A stretch of DNA of 40,482 bases from an uncultured Bacteroidaceae bacterium. Its GTDB lineage: Bacteria; Bacteroidota; Bacteroidia; Bacteroidales; Bacteroidaceae. The DNA is taken from the NCBI GenBank assembly GCA_905233465.1, contig CAJOEI010000016.1, positions 1-40,482 of the forward strand, given 5' to 3'. Within the stretch, counting starts at the first letter, position 1. Every line of letters starts with the position of its first letter. Positions 17,312-26,616 of the stretch are shown here, in pieces. Below the pieces are notes generated by a model, which saw nothing but the letters and a program-made list of their open reading frames with translations, was not told where the DNA came from and did no database searches. The translations under genes were made by a program, and so were the position numbers.

Positions 17312-17555
17312 GTCTCACCTGGTGAGACGCACGTGTATCACCGGTGAGACGCGCAAGTATCACCGGTGATATTCGTAAGTATCACCGGTGATACAACTGC
17401 AAACGTCCAGGGCGTTTTATAGCTAATATTCAGGGCGTTTTATTGTTTTTGTTCGGGGCCTTTGGTAGTTTTTGTCTTGGCCGTTTTTTTGTGGTGCATG
17501 GGTACCTTTTTTACACTCTTTTTGTACATATTTTAGCCATTTTAGGCAACTTTTA
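17312..17555. repeat. 22-23-bp periodic dyad array (left copy)
   Basis: This fills most of the 406-bp gene-free gap 17252-17657. The first four units are near-perfect palindromes centred at 17320, 17342.5, 17364.5 and 17386.5: GTCTCACC-T-GGTGAGAC, GTATCACC-GGTGAGAC, GTATCACC-GGTGATAT and GTATCACC-GGTGATAC. The fifth, centred at 17409, is AAACGTCC-A-GGGCGTTT. Further, increasingly degenerate units follow every 23 bp (17432, 17455, 17478, 17501, about 17524), with TTT recurring at 17415, 17438, 17461, 17484 and 17507. Neighbouring units resemble each other more than distant ones. Most palindromes have no loop, which favours recognition as duplex DNA over RNA hairpins. I see no gene in the rest of the gap. 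Confidence 0.85.
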
Positions 17556-17657
17556 GTGTTTTTATGCTGCAAGTTCAACAGAATTGTTTTAAATTTGCGC
17601 ATTAAATGTATGTGAAATCAAACAATAAACCATATTATTAACCAAAATCTAAAAGCA

Positions 17658-20600
17658 ATGAAAAGATTTTTTACTTATCTGACTTTGCTCGCGGCCATGC
17701 TTATGCTGGGTGTGGTTCCGGCTCATTCCACAGTGAATATCTTTGGAAAAAGCCGAACAACCTCGGGTAACATAACTGATTCAGGGCTGACGAGTGGTAC
17801 AGTTCACTATGATGCATCGAACCGTATCATAACGCTTACCAATGCCAAGGTGTCACTGGCATCAGGAGACTTCATTCAGGCTTATGGCTCTGATTATACC
17901 ACCATTCAGATTATTGTTGTGGGCAACAACACCATAACACTCTCTGGCCAGAATAATTTCATCTACAGTGAGTGGAATGTTCAGATAAATAAAGCTGATG
18001 ACAAAGCTCCTGGTTACCTAACTATTAATCAGACGGGTACGGGTCGTGCCATCTGGATGGGTAACAATCGTGAATTGGCTTGTTGGAGAACACATATCTC
18101 TGTTACGGCTGAAGGCAACACTGCTGTTTATGGATCAGGCACCACCAGCCTCTACACATGTGCTACGTGGTTCAAGGCTAAGGGCGGTTCTGGGTACTAC
18201 AGCTTTGATGGTTTCAAGAGCTATGACAATACCTTCAATGGTAAATGGCCTATGAGTGGTCCTGAACACGGAACTCAGACCTTCAGCACCACAAAGAAGG
18301 GCTTTGTCAACAGCAACGGTGTGCAGCAAAACGAGACAAACATTGTACCAGCTTTGGTTGTCGGCGGATGGCCCATTAACACGCGTGACAACGCGACCGT
18401 TACATCGTCGACTCCGGATGCTCGTCTGGCAAGTGGAACCATCACTTTTAACTACGATGCGGGAACGTTGACGCTTGATGGCATATCAATGACTGCTTAC
18501 AACAGTACCATCTACAACAATCTCATCAAAGGCCTTAAGATTGTGTGCACAGGCACCAATACCATCAATAATGAATGGAGTGGTTTCTATATTTATGCCA
18601 ACACTACATTCACCGGTGCTGGTCAGTTGCATATCAACTCTTCCAATAATAGTGGTATTCGTTGTTATGACAATCCCGACGTCACTATCCAAATGACTAA
18701 TCTTCATTGCTTTGGCAAGACCTATGGTATTATCACCGGTGGAACGTTGAGCGTGAAACGTCTCTCCGGCAGTTCGTCGGACTATTTCTTCCGAGGCGAG
18801 GATGCAAATGTGCAAGTGGGCAAACTGGAGATGAATGACATGCTCTTCTACAATCCCTATACTTGGTACAATGATTCTAAGCAACAGGTTTATTACAAGG
18901 ATGCCACAGCAACTAAGGCTAATAATGACCCCAATGACTCGTATCAGAGTACAGATATTTACTATGCGGATTCCTTCATCAAGTATGATGTCTATGTTGG
19001 CGGCACGCAGCTTAACCACCGCAACGCTCAGGGCTTCTGGAATAAATATGTGAAGGGTGGAACTATCACCTATAGTGGTGGTACTCTATATCTGAACAAT
19101 GCTAAGATCTCGGGTCAGACGGGCACCGTTGACAACAGTACCAACTGTGCCATCTATGCCAATGTGGATGGTTTAAAAATTGACAATACCGGTACTTCCA
19201 ACATCGAGTCGGCAGCTTCGGCCCTCTGCATAGGTAAGAACACAACCATAACGGGCAGTGGCGGTAGCAGCTATACTCTGCTTTTCAACAGTACGAGTAC
19301 TGCCGGCGTCAGTGCTGTTAGTTCTGCCAACTTGACTTTGGACCTCACCAATGGTACCAAGTTCTATGCCAAGGGTGAGAAGTATGGCTACTGGGGTATT
19401 AGCAGCACCACGCTGACTATCAAACGCGCTTCACTCAGCAGTAAGGGTGGCGACTACTACTTCTTCGGTAAGAACGGCAACATCTACAACACCAAGTTGA
19501 CGATGGACAAGGGCGCAGATTTCTATACTTTGGCCACATGGTACAACGAAGCTTCGAGCGCAGTCTATCTGCGTGATGCTGTTGCCAAGTCCTCGGACCT
19601 CAGCAGCAACTTCACCAACATTGATGCAAGTAAGGACTGGACATACTATGACCTCTATATTGCCGATACACAATTGAACGACCGCAACCGCTATGAGGTG
19701 TGGAACAAGTATGTCAATGGCTCTGTGAAGTATGATGGCAGCGGCACGCTGACGCTGACCAATGCTAATGTCAACTTGGGAAGCGAGCTTGACGTCCCCG
19801 TCATCAAGTCGTCCCTATCTTCGCTTAACATCGTGCTGAGCGGAACAAGTACCTTCAAGAAGAGCTCAAATGCCCAAAATCTGCTGTCTCTGGGTAATGC
19901 AACCATAAAGGGCAGTGGCACGCTGAATCTGGAAGCCACCTACTGCTCGCGTCAGTTGGTTGCCAATACCACACTTGCTATTACTGACGGTGCCACTGTG
20001 ATTGCCACGGGTGATTTCTCTGGTTCCACATCTGGCACTGGCACACTGAAGGTTGACGGAGCAATACTGCAGTGCAAGAAGATTAAGGAATACTCTGCTG
20101 TTACTCTTGGCAGCGGCACTGATTTTGCCATCCCCAATGGCGGCTATCTGGTCGGTTCTGCTGTGTATGTCGCCAATGCAGCTTATAACTACAGCAATGG
20201 CGTGCGCATCCAGCCTCTGACGAGCTATAGAATATCTGTTGCCGGCCTGCATGTTAACAGTTATAACAAGGACAATATCTTTGCCGACCCGATGTACAAG
20301 GGCGGCACCAGTGGAACAGCCACCTTTGACCCCACAGCACGTGTGCTGCACCTGAGTGGTGTCAACATCACGGCTACAGGCACTGACGGTATTGCCACCG
20401 ACAGCAATCAGAACACCGTTGTGGAGTTCACTGGCACCAATACCATCAGTGCTACAGGTTCAACGAGTTGCGCCATCTGGAATGCTAATGATGCCGGCGA
20501 ACTTACTCTGCAGGGCAACGGCTCGAATCCTAAGTTCACGGCCACGACAACGTCCACTGGCGTGCCTGGCATCTACTCAACAGGTAATCTGCGTATCAAT

Positions 20601-23600
20601 GGTTTGGAAGTCAACGCCAATGGTATTCAGAAGAATGGATTAGGCGATCGCTACCTCTACGTTGACGACGCGACGGTCAACCTTACCGGTTATGGCAGTG
20701 GTACCATTGCTAAATGGAGTGATGTGAAACTTGCAAATAACTTGATATACAGCCCCGACGCTCGCTACAATTCCACCAACAAACGTTTGGAGAATGCCGA
20801 CGGTTCGCTGTATACTGGCGCCGTAAGCATCAAGACAGGTGGTTATTATAATCTCTTCATCGCAGGCAACAAGGTCAGTACAGCCAATGCCAACAACATC
20901 ACCGGCACAGGCATCAGCGGCAGCGGCTATGTTAAGTATGATAATGCAACCAAGACTCTGACCTTGAACAATATCAAGATTGTTGATGTACCCAATGAGT
21001 ATCCCATCTGGAGTGGTATCAACGATCTCAAGGTGGTGATAGAGGGCAATGTCTCACTTGAACCGTCGTCAGGTTATTCACTCTGCTTCGGCACCCCTGG
21101 CAGGGCAACCATCACGGGTAGCGGTACGCTGAACGTCACAGGTGGCTTCAACTGCTATGGCGACCTCATTGTAGATGGTGCTACCATCAAGGGAAATAAA
21201 TCACCCTTCGTTGCCCAGCCAAGCAATGGCCAGGAGCTGATAATCGTTAATTCGGATATCGAATTTACATATCCCGGAGCAAACGGTGCGATGTACAACT
21301 GGGATTATGTTGAGCTTGATGGCTGTGTCTTCACATATCCAGCCAAGGCTGAGTATTCGTCTGCTGACGGATGCATCTTCGTGGACAACACAGCCTACAC
21401 TGGTGGTATACATATTGAGCCCGCTACACTATATGGTATCACGGTGGCTGGCGTGCCCATCCACTCGAAGAATGTTGACAACATTGCTGGCGCTACAGGA
21501 GCCAATGGAAAGATGACCATCACACGCAGCGGTGGCAATACCAATGTGAACCTTAATAACTTCTGGCTGCACGGCCACGACAGCGACAATCGTGCTATGC
21601 TCGTCTTCACCGACGATGCTGGCGACGTGACCATCAACCTGGAGGGTGAAACCAACATCACCAGCACTGATGCTGCCAATGAGTGCATGCTATGGTTTGA
21701 CAACTCTGACAACCACAGCCACAAGATCACTGGTAGCGGCAAGATTACCTGCAATGCTGTATGGGGTATACAGGGTAATGATTCACACAGTACCTTGTAC
21801 ATCGATGGCACGACAATTAACACGGGTATGATTTGCGGCTTCTTCGGAGTAGGCCTCAACAACAGCAATGTCACCCTCTTCGGCGACGGTAGCCATCCGA
21901 CTGTTGACGACGTGCTGAACATGTCCATGAATGGTTGTGGCATCACCGAGCCCGCAGGTGCAGCATACGTCCAGACGCAGCAGTCCATCTGTGTCAGCGG
22001 CAGTCCTGTCACATCTGCCATCACCATCGCTCCGATGGAGAAGTTCGGTGTCACCATCGCTGGCGTGGCTGTCACCGACCTCAATGCTGACGACGTCCTT
22101 GGTGACGGCAAGGTGAAGTGGAGTTCCACAGCCAAGCGCCTGACGCTGTCCGACGCACAGATTAACGGTGGCAGTGAGACAGCCATCCTCATTGATGGCA
22201 ATGAACTTACCGATGTAGAGATTAACCTCGTTGGCAACAACCACATCAACGGCAACGTTGGTATCGAAGTCGCCGGCGCAGCTAACAACGTCACCATCTG
22301 CAGCTCGAACGGCACAGGCTATGTTGACATCGACGCTACCCACTACGGCATCGACGGCCATGCACAACTCACCATCCGCAACGCAGGCGTCAATGTCAGC
22401 GGTAACGACGGTGGCATACACGGCGGTCAGGTCAATATCGAACAAGGTGCAATCGTGAAAGCCCAAGGCTCCACGAAAGCTATGCCCGACTACTTACTTG
22501 TCAAGCTGTACGAGAACATGGTGGTTGCCGACGGTTCGCTCGATGGTCCTATGGTGGCCTTCGGCGAGGACTACGGTTTCAGCATCGGCGGTGCACGTGT
22601 TACATCCTATCTGATTGCCTCCACAGGTTTGTCGATATACAATCCCGCAAGCAAGACCATCACCATCAGCAATGTGACAGCCGACACTTACATCGAAAAC
22701 GAGAAGTGTGATGGCCTGACACTGTTGGTCAGCGGTGCCAACTCGTTCAATGCAGGCGACAACATCGCCCTGAGCACACAACGCCCGATGACCATCGACG
22801 GTACTGGCACATTCACCATCAACAGCAATGTGGCAGCCATCAATGCAACGGCTGACATCACCATCAAGGGCGGTGTGGCTGTGACCATCAATGCCGGCAC
22901 CAATGCCTACGACGGAAACAATGTATCCACGCTGCACGTGGACAACTGCGTGGTTCGCGCCACAGCTGCTGGTCAAGTATTCAAGGATTTGGCTGGTCTC
23001 GACCTCATCGGTGTGAACCTCTCCGAGCCTGCTAACGCAGTCTTTGAGGGTGGCACAGTGAAGGTTGACGGCACAGCCGTCAGTGGCGAGACTGTAGTTA
23101 TCGGCGACGTGAAGAGCTTCGGCATCGACGTTGCTGGTATTGATGTCACAACCGTCAACGCTGGCGGCATTGAAGGCAGCGATATCACAGGTAGCGTGAC
23201 ATACGACGACGGCACCAAGACCCTGACCCTGAACAATGCTGAGATCGATGGCCCGATAGCTTTGGCAGAGAGCTTCTCTGATATCCTCAACATCCAGCTC
23301 ATTGGTGACAACAAGGTTACTTGTACCGACACCAAGGCCTTCTACACTAAGAACGGCGGCTTCCGCTTCTACAGCGACGGCACCGGCACACTGGCCATCA
23401 CAGCCAGCGGCCTGACCAGCTCGGCTGTCGAGGCTAAGCTTAAGATTATGTTCGATAACTGTCTCGTGGTTGCCGACGGTGGTCAGCGTGGCCTCTCGGG
23501 CGTAACCCAGGATTGCGATGTTATTGTTGACAATGCTGCTGTGCGCGTGCGTGGTGAGCAGTCCTGCATAGCAGGTATGCACTCCATTCAGCTGCTCAAC

Positions 23601-24467
23601 GGCGTAGCAGCCAACCCGACAGAGGACGGCAAGGCTATCAAGGTCAACGACTTCGGCACAAAGGTTGAGTATGCATCCAGCGGCGACGTTGTTCGCAACA
23701 CTTGGATTGACCTTTCTGAGCCTTACAACATGTGGATTGGCGCTTTGATGCTCACACGTGCTACTGTATATAAGGAGAGCACAGACCTTGCCACTGGTGT
23801 GCGCTACAACCGTACCACACGCACCCTGAACATCGAGAATGCAACTCTCGACGGCATCTGGAATGGCAGCGGTCAGCCCATGAATGTTGTTGTGGCAGGC
23901 ACTTGCACCGTCAACGCCAGCAAGCACGGTTCCGGCTCCAAGCAGCCCGCCGTCTATGCAGGTGCTGATATCACCTTCACTGCCAACAACACCGAGAGCG
24001 CACTCACACTGGATGGCGGCAGCCTGTCGCCCGCAGTGCTCGGTGAAGGCGTGGCAACAGTGACCTTCAACAACCACCTGACCACCCAGGCCAAGGGTAT
24101 GCGTGGCATCTATAGCGAGGACAAGCAGCTGACGCTCGTCGTCGAGAATGCTACTCTCATGGTTCAGGGCACGACACAGTCCATCGCCGGTCTCAAGGCT
24201 CTGACGATGACAGGTTGTGGTATCACCGTTCCAGCATCTGCAGTCTTCAATCCCGCAACAGGCGCTGTTGAGCTCAATGGCTCAGCAGTGGTAGGCCAGA
24301 CCGTGGTCATCGACCCGAGCGGCGACGGCATTGACGGCATCACAGTCGACGACGCAGATGTCAAGGACATCTATGCTGTGGACGGCAAGAAGCTCGGCCG
24401 TACACAGACTGGCGTGAACATCGTTCGCAAGACCGATGGCAGCGTAGTCAAGGTTGTCCGCAAGTGA
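17658..24467 (+). CDS. Giant secreted repeat protein, 11 modules, sorting-type C-terminus
   Basis: A 2269-residue exported protein. A signal peptide (about 1-24, ending PAHS) is followed by 11 modules of about 175-220 residues. From module 3 on most modules open with a signature like Y-x-I-x-V-A-G-x-x-V-x-S-x-N-A (starts near residues 228, 441, 661, 854, 1061, 1256, 1460, 1637, 1818 and 2021, after a first module at about 25). Each then has G-x-V-x-Y-D-x-x-T-K-T-L-T-L-N-N-A and further strands with GxNxI and GSGxL turns, suggesting right-handed beta-helix or stacked beta solenoids. The end (about 2225-2269) has IYAVDGKKLGRTQTGVNIVR and a basic terminus, a type IX-like sorting sequence. Surface adhesin or glycan-binding roles are inference. 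No catalytic motif is recognised. Modules are diverged, so this is old duplication. Confidence 0.85.
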   Translation: MKRFFTYLTLLAAMLMLGVVPAHSTVNIFGKSRTTSGNITDSGLTSGTVHYDASNRIITLTNAKVSLASGDFIQAYGSDYTTIQIIVVGNNTITLSGQNNFIYSEWNVQINKADDKAPGYLTINQTGTGRAIWMGNNRELACWRTHISVTAEGNTAVYGSGTTSLYTCATWFKAKGGSGYYSFDGFKSYDNTFNGKWPMSGPEHGTQTFSTTKKGFVNSNGVQQNETNIVPALVVGGWPINTRDNATVTSSTPDARLASGTITFNYDAGTLTLDGISMTAYNSTIYNNLIKGLKIVCTGTNTINNEWSGFYIYANTTFTGAGQLHINSSNNSGIRCYDNPDVTIQMTNLHCFGKTYGIITGGTLSVKRLSGSSSDYFFRGEDANVQVGKLEMNDMLFYNPYTWYNDSKQQVYYKDATATKANNDPNDSYQSTDIYYADSFIKYDVYVGGTQLNHRNAQGFWNKYVKGGTITYSGGTLYLNNAKISGQTGTVDNSTNCAIYANVDGLKIDNTGTSNIESAASALCIGKNTTITGSGGSSYTLLFNSTSTAGVSAVSSANLTLDLTNGTKFYAKGEKYGYWGISSTTLTIKRASLSSKGGDYYFFGKNGNIYNTKLTMDKGADFYTLATWYNEASSAVYLRDAVAKSSDLSSNFTNIDASKDWTYYDLYIADTQLNDRNRYEVWNKYVNGSVKYDGSGTLTLTNANVNLGSELDVPVIKSSLSSLNIVLSGTSTFKKSSNAQNLLSLGNATIKGSGTLNLEATYCSRQLVANTTLAITDGATVIATGDFSGSTSGTGTLKVDGAILQCKKIKEYSAVTLGSGTDFAIPNGGYLVGSAVYVANAAYNYSNGVRIQPLTSYRISVAGLHVNSYNKDNIFADPMYKGGTSGTATFDPTARVLHLSGVNITATGTDGIATDSNQNTVVEFTGTNTISATGSTSCAIWNANDAGELTLQGNGSNPKFTATTTSTGVPGIYSTGNLRINGLEVNANGIQKNGLGDRYLYVDDATVNLTGYGSGTIAKWSDVKLANNLIYSPDARYNSTNKRLENADGSLYTGAVSIKTGGYYNLFIAGNKVSTANANNITGTGISGSGYVKYDNATKTLTLNNIKIVDVPNEYPIWSGINDLKVVIEGNVSLEPSSGYSLCFGTPGRATITGSGTLNVTGGFNCYGDLIVDGATIKGNKSPFVAQPSNGQELIIVNSDIEFTYPGANGAMYNWDYVELDGCVFTYPAKAEYSSADGCIFVDNTAYTGGIHIEPATLYGITVAGVPIHSKNVDNIAGATGANGKMTITRSGGNTNVNLNNFWLHGHDSDNRAMLVFTDDAGDVTINLEGETNITSTDAANECMLWFDNSDNHSHKITGSGKITCNAVWGIQGNDSHSTLYIDGTTINTGMICGFFGVGLNNSNVTLFGDGSHPTVDDVLNMSMNGCGITEPAGAAYVQTQQSICVSGSPVTSAITIAPMEKFGVTIAGVAVTDLNADDVLGDGKVKWSSTAKRLTLSDAQINGGSETAILIDGNELTDVEINLVGNNHINGNVGIEVAGAANNVTICSSNGTGYVDIDATHYGIDGHAQLTIRNAGVNVSGNDGGIHGGQVNIEQGAIVKAQGSTKAMPDYLLVKLYENMVVADGSLDGPMVAFGEDYGFSIGGARVTSYLIASTGLSIYNPASKTITISNVTADTYIENEKCDGLTLLVSGANSFNAGDNIALSTQRPMTIDGTGTFTINSNVAAINATADITIKGGVAVTINAGTNAYDGNNVSTLHVDNCVVRATAAGQVFKDLAGLDLIGVNLSEPANAVFEGGTVKVDGTAVSGETVVIGDVKSFGIDVAGIDVTTVNAGGIEGSDITGSVTYDDGTKTLTLNNAEIDGPIALAESFSDILNIQLIGDNKVTCTDTKAFYTKNGGFRFYSDGTGTLAITASGLTSSAVEAKLKIMFDNCLVVADGGQRGLSGVTQDCDVIVDNAAVRVRGEQSCIAGMHSIQLLNGVAANPTEDGKAIKVNDFGTKVEYASSGDVVRNTWIDLSEPYNMWIGALMLTRATVYKESTDLATGVRYNRTTRTLNIENATLDGIWNGSGQPMNVVVAGTCTVNASKHGSGSKQPAVYAGADITFTANNTESALTLDGGSLSPAVLGEGVATVTFNNHLTTQAKGMRGIYSEDKQLTLVVENATLMVQGTTQSIAGLKALTMTGCGITVPASAVFNPATGAVELNGSAVVGQTVVIDPSGDGIDGITVDDADVKDIYAVDGKKLGRTQTGVNIVRKTDGSVVKVVRK

Positions 24468-24475
24468 CTGCAGTG

Positions 24476-24535
24476 ATATAGATGCTATAGGCTTTATAGA
24501 CTCTATAGCAACTATAGACTCTATAGATTCTATAG
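24476..24535. repeat. CTATAGNNN 9-bp tandem array (copy 2)
   Basis: TATAG occurs at 24477, 24486, 24495, 24504, 24513, 24522 and 24531, an exact 9-bp period over seven units, mostly as CTATAG with three variable bases between. It begins 9 bases after the giant gene's TGA and ends before that gene's terminator. The core is self-complementary. Confidence 0.88.
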
Positions 24536-24551
24536 AATTAATATCAATAAT

Positions 24552-24594
24552 GTTTTCCCCGCCATGCATTAGCGTGACGGGGAAAACCTTTTTT
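24552..24594 (+). terminator. Hairpin terminator of the giant gene
   Basis: GTTTTCCCCG (24552-24561) pairs perfectly with CGGGGAAAAC (24578-24587), with a 16-base loop, followed by CTTTTTT. Confidence 0.88.
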
Positions 24595-24651
24595 AACGCG
24601 GCTGTCTTGCAACTTTCTGGAGGTTTCCTTCGTCAATAATCAAAATAGCAG

Positions 24652-24659
24652 TACTTTTG
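24652..24659 (+). promoter_or_regulatory. -7 element for the ABC exporter operon
   Basis: TACTTTTG matches TAnnTTTG with only 8 bases before the ATG at 24668, again predicting a nearly leaderless transcript. Confidence 0.6.
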
Positions 24660-24667
24660 CGCTCGTT

Positions 24668-25333
24668 ATGATTCATTTAGAAGGCATCCATAAGACCTAC
24701 CGTGGTGCACAGCCGCTGCATGTGCTCAAAGGCATCAATCTCGACATAGCCGAGGGTGAGTTGTGTAGCATCATGGGAGCCAGCGGTTCGGGCAAGTCGA
24801 CGTTGCTCAACATTCTTGGCATCCTTGACGACTATGATGAAGGTGAGTATCGTTTGGCCGGTACGCTCATCAAGAATTTGTCCGAGACGCGTGCTGCTGA
24901 CTACCGCAACCACATGATAGGCTTCATCTTCCAGTCGTTCAACCTCATAGGCTTCAAGACAGCGGTGGAGAATGTCGAACTGCCGCTGTTCTATCAGGGC
25001 GTGTCGCGCCGCAAGCGCCATCAGTTGGCGATGGCAGAGCTCGAACGCATGGGGCTCACGGACTGGGCCGACCACTATCCCAACGAGATGTCGGGTGGTC
25101 AGCGCCAGCGTGTGGCTATTGCGCGTGCACTCATCACGCGTCCGAAGATTATTCTGGCCGACGAGCCCACTGGCGCACTCGATTCGCGCACAGGAGTGGA
25201 GGTTATGCAGCTGCTCAAGCAGCTAAACAGCGATGACCATATCACTATGGTCATCGTCACGCATGATCAGAATGTAGCACAGCAGACACAACGCATCATC
25301 CGCATCAAGGACGGAATAATTGAAAACGAATGA
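24668..25333 (+). CDS. ABC exporter ATPase (MacB/LolD type)
   Basis: A 221-residue nucleotide-binding subunit: Walker A GASGSGKST (37-45), Q-loop Q89, signature SGGQR (142-146), Walker B IILADE (161-166), and switch His 199. Sequence and length match the MacB/LolD group, which powers FtsX-like permeases that move lipoproteins, peptides or drugs by mechanotransmission instead of carrying them through the membrane. Its last codon overlaps the first permease (ATGA at 25330). With two permeases and an adaptor it forms one operon. The outer-membrane channel is not in this window. Confidence 0.95.
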   Translation: MIHLEGIHKTYRGAQPLHVLKGINLDIAEGELCSIMGASGSGKSTLLNILGILDDYDEGEYRLAGTLIKNLSETRAADYRNHMIGFIFQSFNLIGFKTAVENVELPLFYQGVSRRKRHQLAMAELERMGLTDWADHYPNEMSGGQRQRVAIARALITRPKIILADEPTGALDSRTGVEVMQLLKQLNSDDHITMVIVTHDQNVAQQTQRIIRIKDGIIENE

Positions 25334-26586
25334 TAGAGCTGTTCCACGAGATACGTCAGGCCATCAGCCGCAATCGTCTGCGCACGTCGCTGACGGGCTT
25401 TGCTGTTGCGTGGGGTATTTTCATGCTCATCGTGCTGCTTGGTGCTGGCAACGGCCTCATCAATGCGCAGTTGGCCAACAACGCGGATTATATTGACAAC
25501 TCGATGGCTGTTTTCGGCGGACAGACATCAAAGCCCTATAATGGCCTGAACGAGGGTCGTGAGGTTAAACTCGACGAGGTCGACCTTGCCCTGACTGAGT
25601 CGCGTTTTGCCAACAACGTCGATCATGCAGGTGCAGTCATCTACACTTCCGTCACCATCGCGCTCGATGAGAACTATGTCAGCAGCACCTTGCGAGGTGT
25701 CTTTCCAGTCGATGCGCAGATCAACCGTCGTAGGGTAGTGGCAGGCCGCTACATCAATGACATCGACATGCGCGAGCAGCGCAAGGTGGTTGTGCTGTCT
25801 GAGAACCAGGCCCGCGAGCTGCTGCCTGGCCGCCCGTTGGACCTTGTGGGCCGCATCGTCAAGGTGGGCCCGATGGCCTTCAGCGTCGTGGGCATCATCG
25901 AGGAGGATAAGTCCACCCGCAGCAACAACGCCATTGCGCCGTTCACCACGTTGCGAACCATCTACAATCGTGGTGAAGACTTGGATCGCATAGAATTCGT
26001 CTTCCACGGCCTTGAGACAGAAACCGACAACAAGGAATTTGAGAAACAGTATCGTGCTGCCGTGAACCAGCACCACCGTGCAGCTCCCGACGATGAGGAT
26101 GCTATATGGCTGTGGAACCGTTTCACTCAGGCCATGCAGATGCAGCGTGGTGTTGCCATCTTGCGTACGGCGCTGTGGGTTATAGGCTTGTTCACGTTAT
26201 TGAGCGGCGTGGTGGGCGTGTCAAACATCATGCTTATCTCCGTGCGCGAGCGAACACGTGAATTCGGCATCCGCAAGGCTATCGGTGCACGCCCTGCAAG
26301 CATCTTGCGCATCATCATCGTGGAGAGCGTGGTCATCACATCCATTTTCGGCTATATAGGTATGGTGCTTGGCGTGCTTGCCAACCATTATATGGAGATT
26401 ACAGTGGGTTCCAAGCCTATCGACACAGGCCTCTTCAAGGCCACTATGTTTGTCAATCCAAGCGTGGGGCTTGGTACAGCCTTCGGTGTGACGGCCGTGC
26501 TCATCATCGCTGGTACGCTGGCTGGTCTTATTCCTGCACTGAAGGCAGCACGCGTGAGGCCAGTGGAGGCACTGAATGCTGGATAA
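25330..26586 (+). CDS. ABC exporter FtsX/MacB-type permease 1
   Basis: A 418-residue inner-membrane protein: N-terminal transmembrane helix (about 20-40, FAVAWGIFMLIVLLGAGNGL), a large periplasmic MacB_PCD domain (about 50-270), then an FtsX domain of three transmembrane helices (about 280-415) with SGVVGVSNIMLISVRERTREFGIRKAIGA, the hallmark of the family. The C-terminus ARVRPVEALNAG is typical. The ATG overlaps the ATPase stop. It should pair with the second permease as a heterodimer. Confidence 0.92.
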   Translation: MIELFHEIRQAISRNRLRTSLTGFAVAWGIFMLIVLLGAGNGLINAQLANNADYIDNSMAVFGGQTSKPYNGLNEGREVKLDEVDLALTESRFANNVDHAGAVIYTSVTIALDENYVSSTLRGVFPVDAQINRRRVVAGRYINDIDMREQRKVVVLSENQARELLPGRPLDLVGRIVKVGPMAFSVVGIIEEDKSTRSNNAIAPFTTLRTIYNRGEDLDRIEFVFHGLETETDNKEFEKQYRAAVNQHHRAAPDDEDAIWLWNRFTQAMQMQRGVAILRTALWVIGLFTLLSGVVGVSNIMLISVRERTREFGIRKAIGARPASILRIIIVESVVITSIFGYIGMVLGVLANHYMEITVGSKPIDTGLFKATMFVNPSVGLGTAFGVTAVLIIAGTLAGLIPALKAARVRPVEALNAG

Positions 26587-26616
26587 GTAGTAAAACTGAA
26601 AACACGTAATAGCACA

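Noticed and set aside
17312..17400. CRISPR array
   Set aside because: Units are palindromes of 14-17 bp with 6-bp gaps, degenerate along the array, and there are no cas genes.
22494..24077. 527-codon open frame opposite the giant gene
   Set aside because: It is antisense to a repeat-rich gene with biased codons, has no signal, promoter or family pattern, and is Cys/Val/His-rich in a way that mirrors the sense codons.
24454..24639. 61-codon frame with SIDSID-like repeats
   Set aside because: It is the translation of the 9-bp CTATAGNNN array and terminator, which keep frame because 9 is a multiple of 3; not a gene.
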